NCBI GenBank assembly: GCA_009903855.1
Contig: WYEK01000037.1
Coordinates: 1-8,083, forward strand
Length of the DNA: 8,083 nt
From: Thermocrinis sp.
GTDB lineage: Bacteria > Aquificota > Aquificia > Aquificales > Aquificaceae
Direction: 5' to 3'
Positions within the stretch are counted from its first letter, which is position 1, and each line of letters begins with the position of its first letter. The notes beneath the pieces are model-generated. The model searched no databases and had not been told where the DNA came from. It worked only from the letters and a program-made list of their open reading frames with translations. This document shows positions 1 to 4,928 of the stretch, piece after piece. Both the position numbers and the translations under genes were made by a program.

Positions 1-222
1 ACCATCCTCTAAGCTAACGTTCTTTACCTTACCGCTTTTTATACCAGCCACCCTAACCTCTGCCCCCACAGAAAGCCCAGCCACATCAGGAAAATACACT
101 ACGTAGACCTTTGTGTTGGGCCTAAAAACAGGAATCTCTCCAAAGGTTAAAATCAGAAAGGCGAAGGCAGACGCCACCGCGAACACAAAAGCACCTAACT
201 TTGCTTCGTTAGAAAATCTCAT
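1..222 (-). CDS. MCE/MlaD-family lipid transport protein, N-terminal part (truncated by window edge)
   Basis: The reverse strand gives 74 codons from ATG at 222 to the window edge with no stop. Residues about 9-27 form one hydrophobic segment, the usual N-terminal membrane anchor. It is followed at about 39-66 by the start of an MCE domain, including YFPDVAGLSVGAEVRVAGIK, which matches the family pattern of a beta-strand, then G-L-x-x-G-x-x-V-x-x-x-G-I-x-x-G. MCE proteins are periplasmic substrate-binding parts of ABC systems that move phospholipids between membranes (Mla type). No Shine-Dalgarno precedes the ATG; a TATAAT lies 7 nt upstream, so the mRNA may be leaderless. An in-frame GTG at 240 is possible but has no ribosome site. 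The permease and ATPase genes are not in the window, so membership in an mla operon is not shown. Confidence 0.82.
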   Translation of the reverse strand, partial: MRFSNEAKLGAFVFAVASAFAFLILTFGEIPVFRPNTKVYVVYFPDVAGLSVGAEVRVAGIKSGKVKNVSLEDG

Positions 223-229
223 AGGTCTA

Positions 230-256
230 ATTATAAGCACAACAAAGAATACTCAA
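230..256 (-). promoter_or_regulatory. Putative promoter of the MCE gene
   Basis: On the minus strand TATAAT (235-230) lies exactly 7 nt before the ATG at 222. TTGAGT (256-251) sits 15 nt upstream as a weak -35. This geometry puts the transcription start at or next to the start codon. Inferred from sequence only. Confidence 0.4.
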
Positions 257-292
257 ACAACGGACAATTTCACTCTACACATTCACCCCAAA

Positions 293-448
293 TGTTAATA
301 TAAAATCTGAAGAATCTCACAGCATAGCGTATTTCTCAGCTAATCAAGGTTTTAAAGATATGATGTAAATCACTAATCAAAACGGCTGTACACTTAAATG
401 TATTGACAACAAACACTTTTAAGTATTTCAGCTGTTAATATAATCTGA
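293..448 (+). repeat. Pair of short direct repeats in AT-rich intergenic DNA
   Basis: TGTTAATATAAAATCTGA (293-310) recurs as TGTTAATATAATCTGA (433-448), differing by a two-base gap. GTATTTCTCAGCT (329-341) recurs as GTATTTCAGCT (423-433). The two modules are separated in the first copy but contiguous in the second. No gene is visible here. The modules are AT-rich, so regulatory use is possible but unproven. Confidence 0.4.
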
Positions 449-501
449 ACTTCTGTAATCATTGTCCTACTAAGCCGAGACCGATTTTTCACATACCATC
501 C

Positions 502-859
502 GTAAGTATAGCAATTTCCATCACTTTTTAGCCCAGAATTTCACATCCCCTTTTCACAATTTCACATTTCTGGCTGTAAGTATTGTAATTTCCGTCAAAA
601 AATTTGTTCGGATTTTTCAGCACTTAGGAGAAAAAATGTGAAAAAAGGATACCCTTCGTAAGTTATGGCATTTCCGTCACTTTTTCAAAGGGAATTTCAC
701 ATGGCTAAAAGTAAGAATTTTCAAGGCTTCGAGTGGAATTTCACATTTTTGTCCGTAAGTATTGGAATTTTCGTCAAAAATTTTATTCGGATTTTCCAGA
801 ACTTAGAGACAAAATTGTGAAATTGTGAAAATTGTCCGTAAGTATTGGGATTTCCGTTA
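502..859 (+). repeat. Degenerate array of five 22-nt repeats, alternating in type
   Basis: Five imperfect copies begin with GTAAGTATTGGAATTTCC (consensus core) followed by GTCA. They lie at 502-523, 576-597, 658-679, 755-776 and 838-859, with start-to-start distances of 74, 82, 97 and 83 nt. Copies 1 and 3 continue with a CTTTTT stretch and then AATTTCACAT. Copies 2 and 4 continue with AAAAA, TTCGGATTTT, a CTTAG stretch and then TGTGAA. The array is therefore two dimeric units of about 156 and 180 nt plus a fifth partial copy. It lies between the MCE gene and the small gene after mnmA, in a gap of about 900 bp without a credible coding region. Spacing is too irregular and the repeats too divergent for a CRISPR array. 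Confidence 0.75.
737..824. repeat. Long imperfect inverted repeat around array copy 4
   Basis: AATTTCACATTTTTGTC (737-753) is complementary to GACAAAATTGTGAAATT (808-824) at 16 of 17 positions. Nested inside are TAAGT (756-760) with ACTTA (801-805) and GGAA (764-767) with TTCC (794-797). The whole could fold into an 88-nt hairpin in RNA or extruded DNA. Array copy 2 has the same nested arrangement in weaker form (560-571 with 629-643, and 577-581 with 622-626). Confidence 0.6.
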
Positions 860-1123
860 CATTTCCCATCTCGTCTAAGCTAAGAGAGACAATAACTTCA
901 GGCATGGGATGTGAAATTCTTTTTCGCAAACCCAATAGAATCAAGGATTTGGTGGATTTGGGTGTGAAAAAAGCCCTGCCTATTAATTATTTCTCTTATA
1001 TAAAAAGCAATATATAGAATGAGAATAAGAAGAAGAAGTAGAAAGTGCAAGCTACCGCAGATAAGTAGAAAAGTCTAAAAACCTGCTGGAAGGGTGCTTT
1101 TACTTAAGGTACAGGAGAGACCT

Positions 1124-1390
1124 TCACTCCACTTGTATTTTCTTGACCCTCTCCTTTTTACCTTCTCCCTTTTCCTCCAACTTTCTTTCAAGCTCTTTTA
1201 CTTTGTAGTCCAGTAGAGTTTTGAAGATGTTTAAGATAGAAAGCTCAATGGTGTATACGTTTTTCATGATCTCTCTCCTTACCTCCTTAGGAGGCAGAAG
1301 GAACTCAAGCAACTTACCAACTTCTTTTTTCATCTGCTCCACTTCCTCTTCCAAGCTCTCTACCTTAAGTTCTTCCTTCTCCTTAGCCAT
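1124..1390 (-). CDS. Small uncharacterised coiled-coil protein (88 aa)
   Basis: I do not recognise a characterised family. The 88-residue product is rich in Lys and Glu. Residues 1-28 and 63-85 are charged with heptad-like hydrophobic spacing, suggesting coiled coil. The middle (about 28-62) is more hydrophobic and contains LLPPKEVRREIMKN, then an amphipathic stretch rich in Ile and Leu. There is no signal peptide, membrane helix or cysteine. The gene starts 10 nt after the mnmA stop. Its ribosome site GAGGAG overlaps the last two mnmA codons before the stop, so the two are probably co-transcribed and translationally linked. The general look is that of a small oligomeric scaffold or phasin-like protein, but that is a guess. 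Confidence 0.7.
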   Translation of the reverse strand: MAKEKEELKVESLEEEVEQMKKEVGKLLEFLLPPKEVRREIMKNVYTIELSILNIFKTLLDYKVKELERKLEEKGEGKKERVKKIQVE

Positions 1391-1400
1391 ATTGTTAAAT

Positions 1401-2447
1401 TTACTCCTCTATTATCCCCCCTGCAAGTAGGACATCGTTTTCATAGAAGGCACAAACCTGACCGGGTGTTATGCCTCTCACCTTCTCTTCAAAGAATACC
1501 TTGTATCTACCATCCTCTAAGGGTTTTATACCCTTTACTTTTATTGGAGTGTTTCTGTATCTAACCTGTGCCTTTGGCTCATCCCAAAGCGACGGTGGCA
1601 GGTGAAAGTTTACTTCCCTTAAAATCAGCCAATCTCTGTATAGCTCTTCCTCGTCGCCCAAGTAGACTATGTTCTTTGAAGGTTCCACGCCCACCACATA
1701 AACGGGCTTTCCTAAGGCTACGCCCAGACCCTTTCTTTGTCCTACAGTGTACGCATAAAAGCCCTTGTGTTTTCCTACTATCCGCCCTTTATAAACAAAG
1801 TAGCCTTCTTGGCTTCCTAACCTTTCCCTCAGAAAACTTCCCACATCCTTTCCCATCAAAAAGCAAACATCCTGAGAGTCCGGCTTTTGGGCAACCTCTA
1901 GTCCATGCCTTTTGGCTATCTCCCTTACCTCCTCTTTTGTAAGCTCGCCCAGTGGAAATTCCAAAAGTTCTATATCTTCTTCTTTTATCAAAGCCAAAAA
2001 GTAGGATTGGTCCCTCTTTGCGTCCTTCCCCCTTGCTATTAGTTTTCTTCCTTTGTAATCTACGATCCTTGCGTAATGACCAGTAGCCAACTTGTCTATG
2101 AGGGCTACCTTTTGGAGATATCTTGCTAAAAATCCTGTTTTTACATCCCTGTTGCAGATGGCACATGGGTTGGGTGTGTTACCTTTCAGGTGTTCATTTA
2201 CGAAAATGTTTATAACCTTCTCCTCAAACAGTTTTTCCCAGTCTAAGGTAAGATGTGGAATGCCAAGCCTTTGGGATACCATTACCGCATCTTGCACATC
2301 CTTCGGAGAACAGCATACCCTAAGCTCGTCGCACACCTCTTGATGAAAACGCAGAGTAATACCAATAACTTCGTGCCCCTGCTCTTTCAAAAGTAGGGCA
2401 CTTACGCTACTATCTACGCCACCGCTCATACCTACCGCTATTCTCAT
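1401..2447 (-). CDS. mnmA: tRNA-specific 2-thiouridylase MnmA
   Basis: MnmA adenylates and thiolates U34 of tRNA-Lys, -Glu and -Gln at the wobble position, using a persulfide sulfur relay in the cytoplasm. At 348 aa the protein is the normal length. Visible features are the PP-loop SGGVDSS (8-14) for ATP, GHYAR (123-127), KRDQSYFL (144-151), the catalytic cysteine in NPCAICN (C98), the second catalytic cysteine in SQDVCFL (C195), and GITPGQVCAFYE (325-336) in the C-terminal barrel. C95 replaces the Asp of the E. coli motif, as in many bacterial relatives. The ATG at 2447 directly precedes the PP-loop strand and has no Shine-Dalgarno; a TTTAAT lies 7 nt upstream. The insertion at 2477 lies 29 bp upstream of the start and has displaced whatever -35 region it had. 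The 88-aa gene follows after 10 nt. Confidence 0.97.
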   Translation of the reverse strand: MRIAVGMSGGVDSSVSALLLKEQGHEVIGITLRFHQEVCDELRVCCSPKDVQDAVMVSQRLGIPHLTLDWEKLFEEKVINIFVNEHLKGNTPNPCAICNRDVKTGFLARYLQKVALIDKLATGHYARIVDYKGRKLIARGKDAKRDQSYFLALIKEEDIELLEFPLGELTKEEVREIAKRHGLEVAQKPDSQDVCFLMGKDVGSFLRERLGSQEGYFVYKGRIVGKHKGFYAYTVGQRKGLGVALGKPVYVVGVEPSKNIVYLGDEEELYRDWLILREVNFHLPPSLWDEPKAQVRYRNTPIKVKGIKPLEDGRYKVFFEEKVRGITPGQVCAFYENDVLLAGGIIEE

Positions 2448-2454
2448 AGCTTGG

Positions 2455-2460
2455 ATTAAA
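2455..2460 (-). promoter_or_regulatory. Putative mnmA -10 element, separated from its original -35 by the insertion
   Basis: TTTAAT on the minus strand lies 7 nt before the mnmA ATG. With the element and one duplicated target copy removed, TTGCCA (complement of 4131-4136) would sit 16 nt upstream as a plausible -35. At present that position is occupied by the transposon end, which has no -35-like hexamer. Confidence 0.35.
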
Positions 2461-2464
2461 TTTA

Positions 2465-2476
2465 ACCCGATGTTAC
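2465..2476 (+). repeat. Target-site duplication, left copy (12 bp)
   Basis: ACCCGATGTTAC directly abuts the left inverted repeat and is identical to 4119-4130, which abuts the right inverted repeat. The identity stops at the element boundary on each side, so the duplication is exactly 12 bp. Confidence 0.88.
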
Positions 2477-2493
2477 GAGGCTGTTCTAAAAAT
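2477..2493 (+). repeat. Left terminal inverted repeat
   Basis: GAGGCTGTTCTAAAAAT is an exact reverse complement of 4102-4118. The TAG stop codon of the TnpB-type gene (2488-2486 on the minus strand) lies within it. Confidence 0.9.
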
Positions 2494-4054
2494 CCCTTAT
2501 CGGGAGCGTCCCTCCAGCCTCTAGAGGGACTAACCTACTCCTCACCCTATCCCACGCCCCTTCCACCAGTATGGGCTTCAGAGGAGAAAGGTCCCTTGGC
2601 AAGACCTTTCCGAGAATAGGGAAGAGGAGGGCTACCTTCAGAACTTGCCAAGCACTTTGAAGGGTAGTTTTTGCTACCCTCCCCCGCTCGGGATTCCTTC
2701 CATCGGCTCCCTCGCAGGAACTTGGCTCACTCTGAAGGCTTTGTAGGAGATTGGTTAATAGCTCCTTTGCATTCTGGACATTCTTTAGTTCGCTTTCTAA
2801 GGCATTCCTTTCGTATTGGTTTGTCTCCTTCTCTATAAGTTCTCTAAGTTCCTTTTCTCTCTCTTCATACCTCTTTAGGGCAAACTCCAAATATGCCCTG
2901 TCCTTCAAAAGTTTCTCGTAATTTTCAGGCATGTCCTCTTTAAAGCCCAGTGCCCTCCTCCCTATCACATAAGCACCAGCTATGTCTTTGTCTATGTTTA
3001 ACTGTGGCGCATACTTTAGCATGCCTATAACTGAGGTGTAGGCGGGATTTACCTCTATTACTCCCACTCCCTTTAACATTGCTACCCTCTTTAGCTTTTG
3101 CATAAACTTTTTGGCGTTCCACTGATGAAGTCTTTTTCTTAACTCAGCTTTCCCATCCCCACGCATTCCTTTTTTGAGTTTCTTTAGGTTTTCTACGGCT
3201 ATGGCTTTACCTTTCTGAATGGCCAAATCCACTATCTGATGGGCTAATATCCACTCTTGGTGGTCTTTGCTGTTTTGAGAAAGTCCTAAAAGGTGGTGTA
3301 GGCTTATGGTTTGATAGCTTAGTAGTTCTCCAGTTTTTGATACCTCAGCTATGGCTAAGTGTATAGGTGATGCGTTTGTGTCTATGGCTATTACTCCGTT
3401 CTCTTTGGTGTATTTCACTTCAGGCGTTGGAAGTTCAAAGGATACACTTCCATAAACTTCTCCATCTCTCAGTTTTAACTCCACTGTGTAGGCAAAGTAA
3501 TTTTTTGTTTGCCAGCTTTCTAAAAGCATAGCCATAAAAGTGAGCCACTTGTCTTTGCTATTGCTTGGTTCTCTTAACACTTTGGCGTAGATAAACTCTC
3601 TATTTCCTGTGGTAATTCTAAGGCAAAGCTGTCCGTTTAGGTCTTCAAATCTCGTTAGCCTGTTTCCTTTGTCTGATTTTGACCCGATGCTTATAAAAGT
3701 TCCTTGTCTGAGTTCTCTCCACTGCTTTTTAAGTTTTTCTCTTGTCTTTCCTGAAAGATGATTTTTACAAAGCTTTTCAAAAAGTCTTTTGCCTCCAAAC
3801 ACTACTGGCTTATCTGTAGGATACTGCTTAGCCTTGTAAATGGCTGAGTCAATATATCTGGTTGGCAGTTCAGGGAATAGCTGTCTTAGTCTTTGGTATA
3901 TTTGGGCATGTGGGCTTTTTGTTTTCTCTTTTTCCAACTCTTTTAGCATATTGTATGCTACGCGAATGGCAGAGGATTGCTTACGCATAAGCTTTATAAG
4001 TTTTTCTTTGTCTTCCTTTTTCAGTTCAAGCTTGAACTGAAGGCTAACAAACAT
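2486..4054 (-). CDS. tnpB: TnpB-family RNA-guided nuclease-like protein (IS605 OrfB / TnpB-related)
   Basis: This 522-aa protein carries a RuvC-like nuclease core of the TnpB/Cas12-ancestor type. RuvC-I is VIAIDTN (D225), RuvC-II is IAVENLKKL (E288), and RuvC-III is NIDKDIAGAYVIGRR (D355/D357). The motif EVNPAYTSVIG (334-344) sits where TnpB has its conserved Y-T-S strand. All catalytic acidic residues are present, so it is not obviously a dead repressor derivative. Two things differ from standard TnpB of about 400 aa. The CxxC zinc ribbon between RuvC-II and RuvC-III is missing. There is also a long C-terminal part, with a charged coiled coil at about 379-440 and a GC-richer tail (445-522). 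TnpB proteins cut DNA with an omegaRNA guide and help keep elements in place; that function here is inferred. The ATG at 4054 lies 9 nt after a TAAAAT. Confidence 0.88.
   Translation of the reverse strand: MFVSLQFKLELKKEDKEKLIKLMRKQSSAIRVAYNMLKELEKEKTKSPHAQIYQRLRQLFPELPTRYIDSAIYKAKQYPTDKPVVFGGKRLFEKLCKNHLSGKTREKLKKQWRELRQGTFISIGSKSDKGNRLTRFEDLNGQLCLRITTGNREFIYAKVLREPSNSKDKWLTFMAMLLESWQTKNYFAYTVELKLRDGEVYGSVSFELPTPEVKYTKENGVIAIDTNASPIHLAIAEVSKTGELLSYQTISLHHLLGLSQNSKDHQEWILAHQIVDLAIQKGKAIAVENLKKLKKGMRGDGKAELRKRLHQWNAKKFMQKLKRVAMLKGVGVIEVNPAYTSVIGMLKYAPQLNIDKDIAGAYVIGRRALGFKEDMPENYEKLLKDRAYLEFALKRYEEREKELRELIEKETNQYERNALESELKNVQNAKELLTNLLQSLQSEPSSCEGADGRNPERGRVAKTTLQSAWQVLKVALLFPILGKVLPRDLSPLKPILVEGAWDRVRSRLVPLEAGGTLPIRDF
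2488..2505 (-). terminator. Weak intrinsic-terminator-like hairpin at the end of tnpB
   Basis: On the minus strand TCCC (2505-2502), loop GATAA, GGGA (2496-2493) is followed by TTTTT. The 4-bp stem is short for a terminator. It could end the tnpB transcript or form the last stem of a guide RNA scaffold. Confidence 0.35.
2493..2680 (-). ncRNA. Possible omegaRNA-like structured segment over the 3' end of tnpB
   Basis: The minus strand contains three perfect hairpins in series. AGGGTAG/CTACCCT (2680-2674 with 2667-2661) has a 6-nt loop. GAAAGGTC/GACCTTTC (2610-2603 with 2593-2586) has a 9-nt loop. GTCCCTC/GAGGGAC (2530-2524 with 2514-2508) has a 9-nt loop. CTTGGCAAG (2652-2644) is complementary over 9 nt to 2603-2595, that is, to most of the middle loop and one stem base, so a pseudoknot is possible. 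A short stem with a T run follows at 2505-2488. TnpB guide RNAs are known to come from the 3' end of tnpB and to contain a pseudoknot. The same bases also encode protein, so the fold may be partly accidental. Confidence 0.4.
4021..4040. repeat. 20-bp perfect palindrome at the start of tnpB
   Basis: TCAGTTCAAGCTTGAACTGA equals its own reverse complement over 20 bp. It lies 12-34 nt inside the tnpB coding region (codons 5-12), about 25 bp downstream of the predicted -10. It could act as an operator or a cruciform. A similar half recurs at 7939-7957. Confidence 0.7.
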
Positions 4055-4063
4055 CAGGGTTAG

Positions 4064-4092
4064 ATTTTAGCTTTAAAACTCTTGTGTGTCAA
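4064..4092 (-). promoter_or_regulatory. Promoter of tnpB inside the element
   Basis: On the minus strand a consensus TTGACA (4092-4087) is followed after 17 nt by TAAAAT (4069-4064). The start codon is 9 nt further on, so the transcript would have a leader of only about 3 nt. The promoter lies inside the right end, so the element carries its own expression signal. Confidence 0.7.
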
Positions 4093-4101
4093 TGGGTTTG
4101 T

Positions 4102-4118
4102 ATTTTTAGAACAGCCTC
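4102..4118 (-). repeat. Right terminal inverted repeat
   Basis: ATTTTTAGAACAGCCTC is an exact reverse complement of 2477-2493 and ends at the 12-bp target duplication. Confidence 0.9.
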
Positions 4119-4130
4119 ACCCGATGTTAC
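4119..4130 (+). repeat. Target-site duplication, right copy (12 bp)
   Basis: ACCCGATGTTAC is identical to 2465-2476 and directly abuts the right inverted repeat. The base beyond it (T4131) differs from the base after the left copy (G2477, first base of the inverted repeat). Confidence 0.88.
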
Positions 4131-4153
4131 TGGCAAATGAAGGGCTATTCTCT

Positions 4154-4187
4154 TATAATACCTATAGTCTTTCAAAGTAAGAAGGTA
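4154..4187 (+). promoter_or_regulatory. trmI promoter -10 and ribosome-binding site
   Basis: A perfect TATAAT at 4154-4159, with TGGCAA (4131-4136) 17 nt upstream as a weak -35, gives a leader of about 22 nt. AGAAGG at 4180-4185 then precedes ATG at 4188, with a shorter than usual spacing of 2 nt. These signals decide for the start at 4188 over the in-frame ATG at 4137, which lies upstream of the -10. Confidence 0.55.
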
Positions 4188-4928
4188 ATGCCTATACAAG
4201 AAGGAGACTTTGTCCTCATACAGATAGAGGATAAGAGGTTTTTAAAGAGGATAACCAAAGACTTTAATCTGAACTACAAGGAACGCACCTTAAAGTTTGA
4301 GGACGTTGTAGGAAAAGAGTTTGGCACATTGGTAAATGGTTTTTATCTTCTAAAACCCAACTTGGAAGCCATAATACTCTATGGCTTTAAGAGGAAGACA
4401 CAGATCATATATCCGAAGGATGCTTTTTACATAGCCTTTAAGCTTGGGATAAACAAAAGCTCAACGGTTTTGGAGTTTGGTATAGGTAGTGGTGCCCTAA
4501 CGGCAGTACTTTCGGAACTTGCTGGTAAAGTGGTCGCCTATGAGGTATCTCAAGAGTTTTACAAAAATGCCCTAAAAAATTGGGATACCTTTGGACTTTG
4601 TAAAAATGTGGAGGCTATAAACCAGGACTTTATGGATGCGGACCTTTCGGGAAAAGAATTTGACGCTTGCTTTGTGGATGTAAGGGAACCTTGGCTGTAT
4701 TTGAAAAAAGTCCACAGTGTTCTAAAAAATAGTGCAATGTGCGGTTTTTTACTTCCCACCACAAACCAAGTTTCTCGCCTTTTGCAAGAAATGGATGGGC
4801 TCTTTGCTGGTGTGGAGGTTATGGAGATTCTCCTAAGGAAATACAAACCCGTTTATGAAAGATTAAGACCAGAGGATATAATGGTAGCCCATACGGGCTA
4901 TTTGGTTTTTGGAATGAAGATAATGTAG
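4188..4928 (+). CDS. trmI: tRNA (adenine-58-N1)-methyltransferase, TrmI/GCD14 family
   Basis: TrmI uses S-adenosylmethionine to form m1A58 in the T-loop of tRNA, which supports tRNA stability in thermophiles. With the start at 4188 the protein has 246 aa, close to the usual bacterial length. It opens with MPIQEGDFVLI, like the family's N-terminal beta domain. YPKDA (75-79) precedes the Rossmann fold, as in TrmI. The SAM-binding motif is VLEFGIGSGALT (94-105), the strand-4 motif is DVREPW (154-159), and GFLLPTTNQV and HTGYL (235-239) match the family's C-terminal pattern. An in-frame ATG at 4137 would add 17 residues but has no promoter or ribosome site before it. Its 3' end overlaps the 3' end of rsmG by 31 bp. 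The TnpB element lies just upstream but leaves the trmI promoter intact. Confidence 0.88.
   Translation: MPIQEGDFVLIQIEDKRFLKRITKDFNLNYKERTLKFEDVVGKEFGTLVNGFYLLKPNLEAIILYGFKRKTQIIYPKDAFYIAFKLGINKSSTVLEFGIGSGALTAVLSELAGKVVAYEVSQEFYKNALKNWDTFGLCKNVEAINQDFMDADLSGKEFDACFVDVREPWLYLKKVHSVLKNSAMCGFLLPTTNQVSRLLQEMDGLFAGVEVMEILLRKYKPVYERLRPEDIMVAHTGYLVFGMKIM

Larger units (their letters stand above)
2477..4118 (-). mobile_element. 1642-bp TnpB-carrying element with 17-bp inverted repeats
   Basis: The element is bounded by perfect 17-bp inverted repeats: GAGGCTGTTCTAAAAAT at the left and its reverse complement at the right, flanked by a perfect 12-bp direct repeat. It holds a single TnpB-type gene that fills nearly the whole length, with its own promoter at the right end and a stop codon inside the left inverted repeat. 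No DDE, tyrosine (TnpA Y1) or serine transposase gene is inside. Canonical IS200/IS605 and IS607 elements have neither inverted-repeat ends nor target duplications, so these ends suggest mobilisation in trans by another transposase. The perfect flanks suggest recent insertion. It lies between the divergent genes mnmA and trmI. Confidence 0.85.

Noticed and set aside
113..298. 61-codon plus-strand open frame at the left edge
   Set aside because: It lies largely opposite the MCE gene, whose minus-strand translation has clear family motifs.
502..859. CRISPR array
   Set aside because: Repeats are only 22 nt, differ from each other, and the distances (74, 82, 97, 83 nt) are too long and irregular. 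The linkers are themselves related, and no cas gene is present.
832..1017. 61-codon open frame starting in the fifth array repeat
   Set aside because: It begins inside the repeat, has no ribosome site and no family resemblance, and the composition follows the AT-rich intergenic DNA.
223..1123. Replication origin in the repeat-rich gap
   Set aside because: No DnaA-box-like sequences (TTATNCACA) were found and no replication gene adjoins; repeats alone are not enough.
1106..1124. Terminator after the 88-aa gene (AAGGT/ACCTT stem)
   Set aside because: The 5-bp stem with a 9-nt loop is not followed by a T run on the minus strand, and it overlaps the stop codon.
1789..2166. 125-codon minus-strand frame within mnmA, and the 124-codon frame on the opposite strand
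   Set aside because: Both are shadows of mnmA; the mnmA frame carries all conserved motifs.
2477..4118. Canonical IS200/IS605 element
   Set aside because: There is no Y1 TnpA gene, and the ends are perfect inverted repeats with a duplicated target, which that family does not produce.
4137..4187. Longer N-terminus for trmI from ATG 4137
   Set aside because: The predicted -10 (4154-4159) lies downstream of this ATG, there is no ribosome site, and the family begins near MPIQEGD.
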